A stretch of 64,000 nucleotides of DNA from Solibacillus faecavium (GCF_014836905.1 NZ_JACSPZ010000006.1:62001-126000), one strand, 5' to 3'. Counted from the first letter of the stretch, positions 36,415-46,315 are shown. Notes: generated from the sequence alone by a model not told the origin. Numbers and translations are program-made.

Positions 36415-37152
36415 TTAAATCGCTAATAATTTTTCCAGTTTTTCATTGTCTAATAAGTTACCTACTAGGAACTCACCAAACTCGCCATAGCGGGCTGATA
36501 CTTCATCAAAGCGCATTTCGTAAACGATTTTTTTGAATTGAAGCATATCATCAGAGAATAATGTAACGCCCCACTCATGATCGTCCAATCCAACTGAACC
36601 AGTGATGATTTGTTTGATTTTACCTGCATAGCTGCGTCCGATTAGACCGTGGTCATACATCAGTTTTTTACGATCTTCCATTGAAAGCATGTACCAGTTG
36701 TCATTGCCATCGCGCTTTTTATCCATTGGATAGAAGCAAACATATTTTGACTTTGGCAATTCAGGATATAAACGCGCACGTACATGTGGGTTTTGGTATG
36801 GATCTTCATCCGACTTACCAGCTAGGTAGTTTGATAATTCTACAATCGAAACGTAAGAATAGGTTGGAATAGTGAAATCTGCAATTGCCAATTTAGCAAA
36901 TTTTGTTTCGATTTCTCCTAGCTCTTCCGGTGTTTCGCGTAATGTCATCATCATGAAGTCTGCTTTTTGACCAATAATAGAGTAGAAAGCATTCGAACCT
37001 GTATCTTTATTTAAGTCTTCTAAAAATGCGATAAATTCTTTCGTAGCGGCTTCGCGTTCTTCAGCTGAAACTAATTTCCATGATGCCCAATCAATCGAAC
37101 GGAAATCATGTAATGCATACCAGCCATCTAAAGTAATTGCTGCTTCATTCAT
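36415..37152 (-). CDS. chdC: Coproheme decarboxylase (HemQ/ChdC)
   Basis: A 245-residue chlorite-dismutase-fold protein that makes heme b from coproheme in the Gram-positive coproporphyrin pathway. Catalytic Y141 lies in [11 protein letters not shown] and the proximal H168 in YDHG. ATG 37152 has GGAGTG upstream; a longer frame runs over the promoter region. Synteny with lipL and rsfA matches the ywfI-ywfL-ywfN region of B. subtilis. Confidence 0.93.
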   Translation of the reverse strand: MNEAAITLDGWYALHDFRSIDWASWKLVSAEEREAATKEFIAFLEDLNKDTGSNAFYSIIGQKADFMMMTLRETPEELGEIETKFAKLAIADFTIPTYSYVSIVELSNYLAGKSDEDPYQNPHVRARLYPELPKSKYVCFYPMDKKRDGNDNWYMLSMEDRKKLMYDHGLIGRSYAGKIKQIITGSVGLDDHEWGVTLFSDDMLQFKKIVYEMRFDEVSARYGEFGEFLVGNLLDNEKLEKLLAI

Positions 37153-37175
37153 GTGCTTAAACACTCCTTGTAAAT

Positions 37176-37190
37176 GAAAATGATTCACAG
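37176..37190 (-). promoter_or_regulatory. Candidate Fur/PerR-type box upstream of chdC
   Basis: TGAAAATGATTCACA resembles the 7-1-7 pattern TGATAATNATTATCA at about 11 of 14 positions and lies 24 nt before the start. Control of a heme gene by iron or peroxide would make sense but the match is imperfect. Confidence 0.35.
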
Positions 37191-37316
37191 TTAGTGTAGC
37201 ATAAATCAATAAAAAAAAATCATTTCAACCCTGCATAATCGATATTTTCACCAATTTGACATCACTTTGAATTGAGGTATGCTAAAGTGAAGAGAAATTA
37301 AGCTAGGAGTATATGT

Positions 37317-38144
37317 ATGAACGAAATTTTAAAACAAACGAAGTGGCGATTCATTGATCAATCGATTAGTGCAAACAAACGCTCACCTTTAGAGTCATTT
37401 GCGATGGATGACACACTTTGCCATCTTGTTGGACAGCACATGTCAGATGCCACAATTCGTACATGGGTGCATGATGATTCAGTAGTGTTAGGCATTCAGG
37501 ATCACCGATTACCGCATATAGAAGAAGGCATGCAAACATTAATTTTGCACGGTCATGAACCGATTGTCCGGAATTCAGGAGGGTTAGCTGTTGTACTGGA
37601 CGGGGGAGTGCTGAACATTTCCATTGTCATAGGGGAAGACAAACCTCTTAGTATTAACAATGCCTTTGAAATGATGGTTGAATTGATTCGACAGCTTTTT
37701 CCGGAAGTCGCAACTAAAATAGAAGCATATGAAATTGTTGGCTCGTATTGTCCAGGTTCATATGATTTAAGTATCGATGGTAAAAAGTTTGCCGGAATAT
37801 CACAGCGCCGTATGAAAAATGGAATTGCTGTACAAATCTACTTATGTGTAGAGGGTAGCGGAAGTGAGCGAGCAGAGCTGATTAAGCAATTTTACGGGGC
37901 AGGTCTAAAAGGTGAGGAAACGAAATTTCAATATCCGGACATTAAACCAGACGTTATGGCCTCATTACAGCAACTGACAGGACAAGACATCACTGTGTCC
38001 CAAGTGAATGAGCGCCTCCGAAAATTATTAGATCAATGGAATGGACAGTTAAATGAAAAACCATTGCAGCAAAGTGAAATGGAACTATATGAATATTATT
38101 TACAACGCGTATTGAAACGCAATGAATCAATGTTAAATAAATAA
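37317..38144 (+). CDS. lipL: Octanoyl-[GcvH]:protein N-octanoyltransferase LipL
   Basis: A 275-residue member of the lipoate ligase/transferase fold. It shows catalytic C145 in VGSYCPGSYDLSI and K157 in DGKKFAGISQRR, which mark the LipL amidotransferase rather than LplA. It moves octanoyl groups from GcvH to E2 subunits in lipoate assembly. It sits next to chdC as in B. subtilis (ywfL). Confidence 0.9.
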   Translation: MNEILKQTKWRFIDQSISANKRSPLESFAMDDTLCHLVGQHMSDATIRTWVHDDSVVLGIQDHRLPHIEEGMQTLILHGHEPIVRNSGGLAVVLDGGVLNISIVIGEDKPLSINNAFEMMVELIRQLFPEVATKIEAYEIVGSYCPGSYDLSIDGKKFAGISQRRMKNGIAVQIYLCVEGSGSERAELIKQFYGAGLKGEETKFQYPDIKPDVMASLQQLTGQDITVSQVNERLRKLLDQWNGQLNEKPLQQSEMELYEYYLQRVLKRNESMLNK

Positions 38145-38176
38145 AAAAAGGCGAGGTGCTAATATAGCGCTTCGCC
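38141..38176 (-). terminator. Terminator of rsfA
   Basis: A 12-bp stem with two G-U pairs (38150-38161 with 38166-38177) and, on the minus strand, a run of seven T (38149-38143). The rsfA stop lies within it. Confidence 0.75.
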
Positions 38177-38800
38177 TGAATCATTTAATGATGATTGTGA
38201 AATTAAGTTACCGTTTCGTTCCATTTTGAATGTTGGTGCATTCGGCTCTGAATCTTCTAGTGCCACAAGTCTTCTAGCGCGATTCATAATAGATACAAAT
38301 TGCTCGTAATCTTCTTTAATCGCTTTATTTTCTTTTTGAAGTGCAGCCAATTGTTGTTCAAGCTGATTCTTTTGTTCTGTTAACAGTGATGTTAATTTAC
38401 GCCACTTCACTAAATCTTGTTCATTTGAGTTCGTATGTTGCAACTTTACTAAATATGCAATAACGATATCCAATGATAATGCCGATAGTGGAATGGAAGT
38501 CGGCTGATTTTCATTTGAAGGCATTAAGTATAAAGGCGTTGTTCTTCGCTTTGTTGCTGTATTCATCATACGCATACGCTCTTTTCGTTCCTTTTTCGCC
38601 TGTGCTAAATCTTCCTCGTAAATGCGTCGTACTACTGCATTCCAGCGGAAACCACACGCTGCAGCTGTTCGGTTCAGTAGATCACCAGCCTCTTCAAAAG
38701 CATTAAGCTGTGTGCTTCCTTCTTTAACATGGCGCAAAACAGCTTCTGCTAATAACTCATCATTCTCTTTTACCCACGCATCTTGTCTTGTTTTTGTCAT
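38159..38800 (-). CDS. rsfA: RsfA family prespore transcription factor
   Basis: 213 residues. An N-terminal Myb/SANT-like DNA-binding region (about 5-65: DAWVKENDELLAEAVLRHV and AAACGFRWNAVVRRIY) is followed by a linker and a long coiled coil (about 125-190, LLTEQKNQLEQQLAALQ). RsfA fine-tunes sigma-F gene expression in the forespore. Its location beside lipL matches ywfN of B. subtilis. Confidence 0.9.
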   Translation of the reverse strand: MTKTRQDAWVKENDELLAEAVLRHVKEGSTQLNAFEEAGDLLNRTAAACGFRWNAVVRRIYEEDLAQAKKERKERMRMMNTATKRRTTPLYLMPSNENQPTSIPLSALSLDIVIAYLVKLQHTNSNEQDLVKWRKLTSLLTEQKNQLEQQLAALQKENKAIKEDYEQFVSIMNRARRLVALEDSEPNAPTFKMERNGNLISQSSLNDSGEALY

Positions 38801-38950
38801 TTAAAACTCCCCCTGATCTTTTGATAGTTTTGTTGTTGTAAATCTATCATGTCCAAAGAGGAAAACATTTATTCACTATATCGTAAATTGTTGATAGAAT
38901 AATGAGAAATATATTCCTATCAGACCTTTGACGGAATTGCTAGTATATAC

Positions 38951-38980
38951 TTGAATGGAATAAGCAATATGCGATACAAT
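38951..38980 (+). promoter_or_regulatory. Promoter of the DUF1450 gene
   Basis: TTGAAT (38951-38956), an 18-nt spacer and TACAAT (38975-38980), 41 nt before the start codon. Confidence 0.55.
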
Positions 38981-39021
38981 AAAGAATAGGTTAAAATAGC
39001 TAAGAGAAAGGTGTTGACACT

Positions 39022-39246
39022 ATGGCAAACTTATTTCACGTTTGCGATGAATGTCAGGCCGTTAATTTAAAGACGTTAATTCCAAAATTAAAAGAAATTG
39101 ATCCAGAAGCAACGATTGAAATTGGCTGTCATTCATACTGTGGTCCAGGCCGCAAAAAAACATTTACATTTGTAAATAATCGTCCGGTTGCCGCATTAAC
39201 TGAAGAGGAGTTAATGGTAAAGGTACTCGACAAACTAAAAAAGTAA
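39022..39246 (+). CDS. DUF1450 family small cysteine protein
   Basis: 74 residues with CDEC near the N-terminus and [21 protein letters not shown], the family signature. A metal or thiol role is possible; function unknown. AAAGGTG lies upstream. Confidence 0.85.
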   Translation: MANLFHVCDECQAVNLKTLIPKLKEIDPEATIEIGCHSYCGPGRKKTFTFVNNRPVAALTEEELMVKVLDKLKK

Positions 39247-39252
39247 CGACGT

Positions 39253-39295
39253 AAGGACCAGTCCTGAAATAATTTTCAGAATAGGTCCTTTTCGC
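39253..39295 (+). terminator. Terminator of the DUF1450 gene
   Basis: AAGGACC pairs with GGTCCTT and, after an internal mismatch, CTGAAAT with ATTTTCAG; a short T tail follows. Confidence 0.6.
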
Positions 39296-39434
39296 GTTTA
39301 TAAGGGTTTTGCAGATGAAAATAATCTATAAAGAATTTAAAGAATTTAAGGCAATAATGCCTTTGCCTAATGGATTCATTTCTTTTTCACTGAGAACTCA
39401 CTTATAATAAGGAAAAGGGATAAGGAGGTCGGCT

Positions 39435-40742
39435 ATGTTGACGACATATGCAAAAACAAAACTGCAAGAGGAAAAAGTTTTTAAAGACCCTGTCCATCGT
39501 TATATTCATGTTAGGGATCAAGTGATTTGGGATTTAATAAAAACAAGAGAATTTCAAAGACTGCGCCGTATTAAACAGCTAGGTACCACATATTTAGTGT
39601 TTCACGGAGCGGAGCATAGCCGTTTTAATCACTCACTAGGAGTGTACGAAATTGTACGCCGTATTGTAGATGACGTATTCAGAGGAAGAAAAGAATGGGA
39701 CGAATCTGAGAGGTTACTTGTATTATGTGCAGCGCTCTTGCATGATTTAGGGCACGGCCCGTTTTCCCATGCCTTTGAAAATGTATTTGAGACCGATCAT
39801 GAATATTTTACGCGTCAAATTCTACTAGGGGAGACTGAAGTAAATGCAGTACTGCGCAGGGTTTCACAGGACTTCCCTGAGAAAGTCGCCCAAGTGATAG
39901 AAAAAACATATCCGAATGAATTGGTTGTCAGCTTAATTTCAAGTCAAATTGACGCCGACCGAATGGATTATTTACAGCGTGATGCTTATTATACAGGCGT
40001 TAGCTACGGTCATTTTGATATGGAACGTATTATGCGTGTTATGCGCCCCCGCGAAAATGGCGTAGTTATAAAAGAAAGTGGAATGCATGCAGTAGAGCAT
40101 TATATTATGAGCCGTTACCAAATGTATTTGCAAATTTACTTCCACCCTGTATCACGGAGTGCAGAAGTTGTACTCAATAATATTTTAAAGCGGGTAAAAG
40201 TGTTATGTGCTAGTAATTATGTGTTTAAATATGAGCCAACGCCTTTTATTGCTTTTTTCAAAGGTGATGTCACGCTAGAAGATTATATTGCATTAGATGA
40301 AAGTATTATGCTCGCATACTTCCAATTTTGGATGAAGGAAGAGGACCTGATTTTACGTGATTTATGTAGAAGGTTCGTTAATCGGAAATTGTTCCAATAT
40401 ACAAATCTCAACCCATTCAAGCAACCTGAAGTTTATGCAGAGCTGCGCCGTCTATTTTTAGAGGCGGGTATGGACCCTGATTATTATTTAGTACATGATT
40501 CCACATCCGATTTACCATATGACTTTTATCGACCTGGAATTGAAGGGACAAAAAAGCCGATATACTTACTTATGCAAGACGGTGGGCAGTGTGAGCTATC
40601 AGAGGAAAGTCAAATAGTTGAAGCAATTGCCGGCCGTATAAAAGTGGACCATAAAGTTTATTACCCGGAAGAGTTATTCGATGACGAGAACATTCCGGAA
40701 GCTTTACGTCAGGAAATACAGAAACTAATTGAGCATATATAA
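39435..40742 (+). CDS. ywfO: HD-domain phosphohydrolase, YwfO-like
   Basis: A 435-residue HD-superfamily protein. Metal ligands are visible in HSRFNHSLGVYE, AALLHDLGHGPFSHAFE and SSQIDADRMDYLQRDA. Members related to SAMHD1/YwfO hydrolyse nucleotides such as dGTP; the exact substrate here is inferred. AAGGAGG precedes the ATG. Position near rsfA/lipL agrees with ywfO in B. subtilis. Confidence 0.9.
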   Translation: MLTTYAKTKLQEEKVFKDPVHRYIHVRDQVIWDLIKTREFQRLRRIKQLGTTYLVFHGAEHSRFNHSLGVYEIVRRIVDDVFRGRKEWDESERLLVLCAALLHDLGHGPFSHAFENVFETDHEYFTRQILLGETEVNAVLRRVSQDFPEKVAQVIEKTYPNELVVSLISSQIDADRMDYLQRDAYYTGVSYGHFDMERIMRVMRPRENGVVIKESGMHAVEHYIMSRYQMYLQIYFHPVSRSAEVVLNNILKRVKVLCASNYVFKYEPTPFIAFFKGDVTLEDYIALDESIMLAYFQFWMKEEDLILRDLCRRFVNRKLFQYTNLNPFKQPEVYAELRRLFLEAGMDPDYYLVHDSTSDLPYDFYRPGIEGTKKPIYLLMQDGGQCELSEESQIVEAIAGRIKVDHKVYYPEELFDDENIPEALRQEIQKLIEHI

Positions 40743-40778
40743 AAAAGGGGGTGAATCATTTATAGATTCATCCCTTTT
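40741..40778. terminator. Terminator after ywfO
   Basis: GGGGGTGAATC pairs with GATTCATCCCT across a 7-nt loop, A-rich before and T-rich after. Confidence 0.78.
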
Positions 40779-40828
40779 GTACTGCAATTTCATTGTTTAC
40801 TGCGTAGTCAACTGAAATATAGGACAAA

Positions 40829-41014
40829 TTAATTGTCGCTGTATCGCACGCCACCTTTTGCAAAGTGGTTTTTAGACATTTCTTCGATAATAATGGATAC
40901 ATTTTCTACTGGTGCGTCAACTGTTTTTGAAACAGCTTGTGTAACTTCTTCTACAAGCGCTCGCTTTTGTTCTTCTGTACGCCCCTCAACCATTTTAATT
41001 GTAACGATTGGCAT
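40829..41014 (-). CDS. ywhB: 4-oxalocrotonate tautomerase family protein
   Basis: 61 residues starting MPIVTIKMVEGRT; the second-position proline becomes the N-terminal catalytic base. Arg11/Arg38-type positions and the VSIIIEEM strand fit small tautomerases. It probably has promiscuous enol-keto tautomerase activity. Divergent from ywhD as in B. subtilis. Confidence 0.9.
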   Translation of the reverse strand: MPIVTIKMVEGRTEEQKRALVEEVTQAVSKTVDAPVENVSIIIEEMSKNHFAKGGVRYSDN

Positions 41015-41079
41015 ATAGTCGCCTCCTAGTTAAGATATAGTGTATAGTATTTATATTAGCGTATTTGGAGGTATTTACA

Positions 41080-41592
41080 ATGGCAAATGAAGAAAAATCT
41101 AAACCAAAAATGGGTTTTACGATTATTAAAAATGATCCAACCGATGGGCATAAAGGTTTTGGCATTGGCTCACTTTCTCTGGAAAATGTGTCGCCAGTCA
41201 TTGTCGATGTCGCAGAAGGAACGGCGATTGTTGATATAGGTGCAATGCATGCAAAAAGTGAAGTAGAGCGTGGCATTAAATTTACAACGAACCGTGAAGA
41301 CTCTGCAGGCGGGAAGAATTACTGGTTAGTATGGGTGACGATTGACCATAAGGAATCCGGTGCCTACTTTGCAGGCGTAACTGCATGTGAAATGGTTGTG
41401 AACCGTGAAAAGCGCCGCGGCTACAAAATATTGGCGGATCATGTAAATAGAATGGATAAATCTATGAAGCGCCATATCATCGTTGACCATATGGATGCAC
41501 CATCGAAAAAAATATTGGCAGACTTCCTGAAAAGCCACAATGAAGAAATGTGGAACAATAGCGATGAAAAATTAGCAAATGATTTAGCGTAA
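41080..41592 (+). CDS. ywhD: YwhD family protein
   Basis: 170 residues with the family segments GFTIIKNDPTDGHKGFGIGS and YWLVWVTIDHKESGAYFAG. Function unknown. ATG 41080 follows GGAGGTATTTACA; the frame extends upstream without need. Neighbours ywhB and pbpG repeat the B. subtilis order. Confidence 0.88.
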   Translation: MANEEKSKPKMGFTIIKNDPTDGHKGFGIGSLSLENVSPVIVDVAEGTAIVDIGAMHAKSEVERGIKFTTNREDSAGGKNYWLVWVTIDHKESGAYFAGVTACEMVVNREKRRGYKILADHVNRMDKSMKRHIIVDHMDAPSKKILADFLKSHNEEMWNNSDEKLANDLA

Positions 41593-41657
41593 AACTACTT
41601 ATAGGGTAAATATAAGACACAAATAAATTTATAATCAGTCAATTATTTTTTGGGAAA

Positions 41658-41762
41658 ATGAATTCATCCGGTGAACAATATGTGACATTTAAAGAACATA
41701 CTAATCGGTGGTTGAAACTGCTTCCAAAAGAAAGTAAACTGATTTTAAAGCTTGCAAAGTAG
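41658..41762 (+). CDS. Possible 34-residue small protein
   Basis: An open frame beginning MNSSGEQYVTFKEHTNRW and ending in a basic amphipathic stretch LLPKESKLILKLAK. It lies in the 330-bp gap between ywhD and pbpG. The nearest ribosome-site-like GGGA is only 3 nt from the ATG, so translation is doubtful. Confidence 0.2.
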   Translation: MNSSGEQYVTFKEHTNRWLKLLPKESKLILKLAK

Positions 41763-41866
41763 TAGGCTAGGACACGTGGAAAATGAATAGTGATGAGTAT
41801 TAAGCGGCATTTGAACATTCCCAAGCCGAATGCCCCATGATTCTCATCCTTTCGTTAACCACAATA

Positions 41867-41917
41867 GAAAAGCTCTTTCGTTTTACGGACTAGAACCGGA
41901 AACGAAAGAGCTTTTTT
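41867..41917. terminator. Bidirectional terminator
   Basis: A 16-bp stem (41867-41882 with 41900-41915) between convergent ywhD and pbpG, T-rich on the right and A-rich on the left. Confidence 0.92.
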
Positions 41918-41922
41918 AATTT

Positions 41923-43995
41923 TTAGTCCCAAAAACCTTTAAATGCTTCAAATGGTAATGTTTCGAAGAAATTACCCCATGTATCAGTATCGAAGAAATC
42001 GAATGTTCCACATGATTCCGTTGGGATATCTGCCGTTTTCATATAAACGACACGCTGGTTCGGACAGGAGGCATCGGCTAAATTACCACTTAGAATATCA
42101 ACCGTAACAGGCTCGACGCCACTTGGCATTTTAAAAGTTTCGTTTGCTTTTCCATCAAGGGCGGTTTCCATAAAATCGATCCACACTTGTTTGGAAGCTG
42201 CCATATCTGCCTGCACAGATAGTGTTTTCCCTTGGTCATAGCCATTCCATACACCGGCAGTTAAGCTAGGTGTAAAGCCAATCATCCATTGATCACTATT
42301 TGTCGTCCCCGATTTTGCTGCATACGTGTGGGACATTCTAGAGCGTAAAGATAGGCCGGTTGCAGGAGAGTAATCACTGAATACAGGATCGAATATTCCT
42401 GTCATCATTTGTGTGAGAACAAAAGCATCCTGTTCAGAAATTACTTGTTCTTTCTCCGGTTTTTTATATTTATAAACAACTTTCCCTTTTGCATCAGTAA
42501 TCGATAATACGGTAACCGGTTTTCTCTTTTCTCCACCAGCTGCAAGTATGTTATATGCATTTGTTAAATCATACAGCGAATTTTCAGCGGTTCCCAAAGC
42601 AATGGATGGGATATCTTTTTCAGAATATTGAAGTCCAAAGCGTTTTTGAATATCTCGGAAGGAACGGTAGCCGATCCCTTCCAATGTCTTTACTGCATAA
42701 ATATTGTCGGAAATAGCTAATGCTTGGGCTAAGGAAATGGCATGATCTGCAAACTTATTATTGACGTTTTGTGGTGTATAAGTTGCTCGCCCACTATCAT
42801 AAGTGAATGTTGTCTCACTAACATCCAAAAACGACATTGGGGTAAAATTCTTTTCAAGAGCCGCTGCGTATAAAATCGGCTTGATGGCGGAGCCGGGTTG
42901 ACGATTTCCCAATGAGACCCGATTAAAGGGGCTTACACCATAATCACGTCCTCCTACAAGAGCTGTTACATAGCCAGTGTACGCATCCATACTGACTAAA
43001 CCAACTTGTAAATCACTATTAGGCATATTCTTTTCAATCGCATTTTCAGCTGCACGCTGATGCGCCTGGTTCAATGTTGTTTGAATCGTCCATCCACCTT
43101 CATTAATACTAAGGTTTTTGGATTTTAATATGTCAGTCGCTTCTTCCCTAACAACATCCAAAAAGTAAGGTGCTATCGACTTTGACGCAATCCATTGATC
43201 ACTTTTAAGTACAACTTGTTCAGACGTAGCACGTGTTTTTTCATCTTCTGTAATCTTTCCTTGATCAGCCATTAATCGTAAAATAACTTGCTGACGATTT
43301 GTCGCCTTTTTTAAATCATTTAGTGGCGAATAATACGTCGGCCCTTTTGGAACACCGGCAAGCATAGAAGCTTCGGCTAATGTTAAATCCTTTGCTGATT
43401 TGTCATAAAAATAACGGCTCGCTGCTTCTACACCATACATTCCATGTCCGTAGTAAACCGTATTTAAATAGCCTTCTAAAATTTCCTCTTTTGAGTAAAA
43501 TAATTCTAAACGATAGGCAAATAAGGCTTCATTTATTTTTCGGGTCCATGTTTTTTCATGAGTTAAATAAAGGTTACGCGCATATTGCTGAGTGAGTGTA
43601 CTAGCTCCTTGGACTTTACCTCCCGCTTTAATATCTGCTAAAACGGCACCGGCAATTCGGGAATAGTCAAAACCACTATGGTCAAAGAAGTCTTTATCTT
43701 CCACGGCTACAGTAGCGTCAATTAAATAAGGTGAAATATCATCCAATTCTGTCCAATAGCGACGCTCCTCGGTAAAATAATCGCCAATTTTATTATTGTT
43801 GCTATCCAAAAAGATCGAAGCTTTCGGAACAGTAAGTGGTGGTGCTCCGGCAACTTGTGCATATATACGCAATGAAAGGAACGTTACAGCGAAAAAACAT
43901 AAAAGGGCAATAGTAACGAGTCCTACTTTTTTTATAAATCTTTTACGGCTTTTTCGTTTTTTATATTGCTGTCTTTTCAAGTTTTTCCACCTCAT
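41923..43995 (-). CDS. pbpG: Class A penicillin-binding protein, PbpG (sporulation) type
   Basis: 690 residues: a basic cytosolic tail, one signal-anchor span (about 22-45), a glycosyltransferase domain with E99 in VAVEDKDFFDHSGFD and GASTLTQQYARNLYL, and a transpeptidase domain with RQPGSAIKP (SxxK), ISDN (SxN) and KSGTT. It polymerises and cross-links peptidoglycan. Synteny with ywhB/ywhD identifies it with B. subtilis pbpG (ywhE), a forespore germ-wall enzyme. Confidence 0.9.
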   Translation of the reverse strand: MRWKNLKRQQYKKRKSRKRFIKKVGLVTIALLCFFAVTFLSLRIYAQVAGAPPLTVPKASIFLDSNNNKIGDYFTEERRYWTELDDISPYLIDATVAVEDKDFFDHSGFDYSRIAGAVLADIKAGGKVQGASTLTQQYARNLYLTHEKTWTRKINEALFAYRLELFYSKEEILEGYLNTVYYGHGMYGVEAASRYFYDKSAKDLTLAEASMLAGVPKGPTYYSPLNDLKKATNRQQVILRLMADQGKITEDEKTRATSEQVVLKSDQWIASKSIAPYFLDVVREEATDILKSKNLSINEGGWTIQTTLNQAHQRAAENAIEKNMPNSDLQVGLVSMDAYTGYVTALVGGRDYGVSPFNRVSLGNRQPGSAIKPILYAAALEKNFTPMSFLDVSETTFTYDSGRATYTPQNVNNKFADHAISLAQALAISDNIYAVKTLEGIGYRSFRDIQKRFGLQYSEKDIPSIALGTAENSLYDLTNAYNILAAGGEKRKPVTVLSITDAKGKVVYKYKKPEKEQVISEQDAFVLTQMMTGIFDPVFSDYSPATGLSLRSRMSHTYAAKSGTTNSDQWMIGFTPSLTAGVWNGYDQGKTLSVQADMAASKQVWIDFMETALDGKANETFKMPSGVEPVTVDILSGNLADASCPNQRVVYMKTADIPTESCGTFDFFDTDTWGNFFETLPFEAFKGFWD

Positions 43996-44309
43996 TTCTT
44001 TTTTATAGTAAGCAAAAAATTTTCAGTCATTTATGAAAAGTTATAAAAATTCTATTGCACTTTCAATGAAAACAACTATACTTTTGTCGTAGCACATTAA
44101 ATGGAAATAAGCATTAATACTGCTATGACTATACGTATTCACAATGTCGAATTTTGTCAGTTGTACTTAATTATACGAAAATAGCGATCAAAAGTTTCAT
44201 TTGTTAGATTTAGTATGAGCAAAATCACCGGTCGCTATGCATACGAAATTGAGAACAAATTGATTTATAATTGATAATTTAAAATAGAGAAGGATGTAGG
44301 TGATCGTAA
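43996..44309. other. Divergent intergenic region pbpG / speB
   Basis: 314 bp, AT-rich, no gene. An inverted repeat TAGCGATC (44184) ... GGTCGCTA (44231) flanks the middle, seven of eight bases pairing; role unknown. Promoters for both genes must lie here. speE, found at this place in B. subtilis, is absent. Confidence 0.45.
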
Positions 44310-45182
44310 ATGAGATTTGATGAAACTTATGCTGGCAATATGTTTATTAAAAGCCACCAAAATTACGAAGAAAGTAAGGCAGTTCTTTACGGCATGCCAA
44401 TGGATTGGACAGTAAGCTATCGTCCAGGTCAACGTTTTGGGCCAGCTAGAATCCGTGAAGTATCAGTCGGTTTGGAAGAATACAGTTTTTACTTAGACCG
44501 CGAATTAGCGGATGTTCCATTTTTTGACGCGGGAGACATTCCGTTGCCATTCGGTAATCCGGAAAAATCTTTGGCGGAAATTAAGACATTTGTTCGTAAA
44601 GTATTGGCAGACAACAAAGTTCCAGTTGGCATGGGTGGCGAACACTTAGTATCATTGCCAGTAATGGAAGCGGTATACGAAAAGTATGATGATTTAGCAA
44701 TTATTCATTTTGATGCGCATACAGATTTGCGTACCGATTATGAAGGTGAACAGTATTCACATGCAACGCCAATTCGTAAAATTGCGGATACAATCGGACC
44801 TGAAAATGTCTATTCATTCGGAATTCGTTCAGGCTTAAAGGAAGAATTGCAGTGGGCAAAGGAAAACGGGATGCACATTTCATTATTCGAAGTACTCGAG
44901 CCTTTAAAGCAAATCCTGCCAACATTAAAAGGGCGCAATGTTTACGTGACAATTGATATTGATGTATTGGACCCGGCACATGCTCCAGGCACAGGTACTG
45001 TAGATGCAGGTGGCATTACACCAAAAGAACTTTTAGCATCGATTCATGAAATCGCGCACGCTGAAGTTAATGTTGTCGGCTTTGACCTTGTAGAAGTGGC
45101 ACCGATTTACGACCATTCAGAAATAACAGTAAACACAGCAGCAAAGTTAATTCGCGAAATGATTTTAGGTTGGGTGAAATAA
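44310..45182 (+). CDS. speB: Agmatinase
   Basis: A 290-residue ureohydrolase converting agmatine to putrescine and urea. The binuclear manganese ligands are in GGEHLVS, HFDAHTDLR and DIDVLDPAHAPGTGT. GAAGGATGTAGGTG precedes the ATG. In B. subtilis speE-speB follow pbpG; here only speB remains. Confidence 0.95.
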   Translation: MRFDETYAGNMFIKSHQNYEESKAVLYGMPMDWTVSYRPGQRFGPARIREVSVGLEEYSFYLDRELADVPFFDAGDIPLPFGNPEKSLAEIKTFVRKVLADNKVPVGMGGEHLVSLPVMEAVYEKYDDLAIIHFDAHTDLRTDYEGEQYSHATPIRKIADTIGPENVYSFGIRSGLKEELQWAKENGMHISLFEVLEPLKQILPTLKGRNVYVTIDIDVLDPAHAPGTGTVDAGGITPKELLASIHEIAHAEVNVVGFDLVEVAPIYDHSEITVNTAAKLIREMILGWVK

Positions 45183-45192
45183 AAAGAAAAAT

Positions 45193-45229
45193 AAAGCGAG
45201 CGACGAAATTTTGTCGCTCGCTTTTTAAG
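45193..45229. terminator. Bidirectional terminator
   Basis: A 12-bp stem (45193-45204 with 45213-45224), an 8-nt loop and a T-run, between convergent speB and the diguanylate cyclase gene. Confidence 0.93.
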
Positions 45230-45232
45230 TAT

Positions 45233-46315
45233 TTACTTTAAGTTGTTTGCATGAAAGTAGCCTGATGTTAGATTCGATTTGGCATGTTGAGAAGCTCTAA
45301 TTAAATTTTCAATCATACTATGTGAATTTGGGCCATTATCCGGATAAGAGCTTAATCCAATCGTAACGGATATATAAATTTCCTCTTTTCCTATTTCATT
45401 AAAAGGCTGTTGGGCTATAGTCTTTATTAAATTATCCGCCTCAAAAATCGCTAGAGCTGGAGGGATATCCCTTAAAATAATGGCAAACTCCTCGCCGCCT
45501 AACCGGGCAACAAATGCATCATTTTTAGCTGCATACTCTTTTAGCTGAAAAGCCAACTGCTTAATAATTAAATCGCCTGTTGAAAATCCGTATCGGGAAT
45601 TAATCATTTTAAAATCCCGAATATCTACCAATAATAAACTGAATACACCGTTTTTCTTAACAAGTTGTTGAAGACACTTCTCTAATTCTGCTGTATTAGG
45701 CAACTGTGTTAAATAATCAATTTTTCGCAAATAAGTAGTTTCCTGTACAGTATCATTCGTACGTTTTACATGATGAATTACGATGAAAATAAAGTAAAAT
45801 GCGAAAATAGTAAATAAACCATATAACAGGAGGAATCCGAATCCCTTACTAATAAAGCAAAGTCCGATAAAAGAAATCAATATCGTTTCAATCAAACATA
45901 ACCAAAAATATATGAATACTGTTTTAGCGGTCATTGCATACCTTCGTGTAATTAGAAATAGCACCAATACTAGTAAAATAAAATTGTAGTTAAAAATAGT
46001 AGAAGCCATCGATATTTCTGACAGGAAAAATCGACCAATCCCTATAATTAGGCCGCTAATTAATATCGCAAAAGGTCCACCTAATAATCCACTAAACAGA
46101 ACGGAAATAAACTGGGAATTTACCAATACGCCATCAACAAGATGTATTGCAGAATAAGTTAAAATAAGCCCCGTCACGCCAAATTTTATACCTGTCACAT
46201 ATGGAATTGATCGATTAATAAATGGTGTAATTTTAAAATAATTAATAAATGGCCAATAAATTAAAAGTGTAAACGTAAATAATATACAAAAATAAGATAA
46301 TATTTCGATAAACAT
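45233..46315 (-). CDS. Membrane diguanylate cyclase (5TM-LYT-like sensor + GGDEF)
   Basis: 360 residues: about six membrane spans (1-180) resembling the 5TM receptor LYT family, then a GGDEF domain from about 195 with DIRDFKMINSRYG and an active-type LGGEEF site. It makes cyclic di-GMP from GTP. No clear RxxD inhibitory site precedes GGEEF. It stands alone; the signal is unknown. Confidence 0.88.
   Translation of the reverse strand: MFIEILSYFCILFTFTLLIYWPFINYFKITPFINRSIPYVTGIKFGVTGLILTYSAIHLVDGVLVNSQFISVLFSGLLGGPFAILISGLIIGIGRFFLSEISMASTIFNYNFILLVLVLFLITRRYAMTAKTVFIYFWLCLIETILISFIGLCFISKGFGFLLLYGLFTIFAFYFIFIVIHHVKRTNDTVQETTYLRKIDYLTQLPNTAELEKCLQQLVKKNGVFSLLLVDIRDFKMINSRYGFSTGDLIIKQLAFQLKEYAAKNDAFVARLGGEEFAIILRDIPPALAIFEADNLIKTIAQQPFNEIGKEEIYISVTIGLSSYPDNGPNSHSMIENLIRASQHAKSNLTSGYFHANNLK

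Noticed and set aside
44184-44238. Inverted repeat TAGCGATC/GGTCGCTA upstream of speB
   Set aside because: One mismatch, no T-run and no known operator match; recorded only as content of the spacer.
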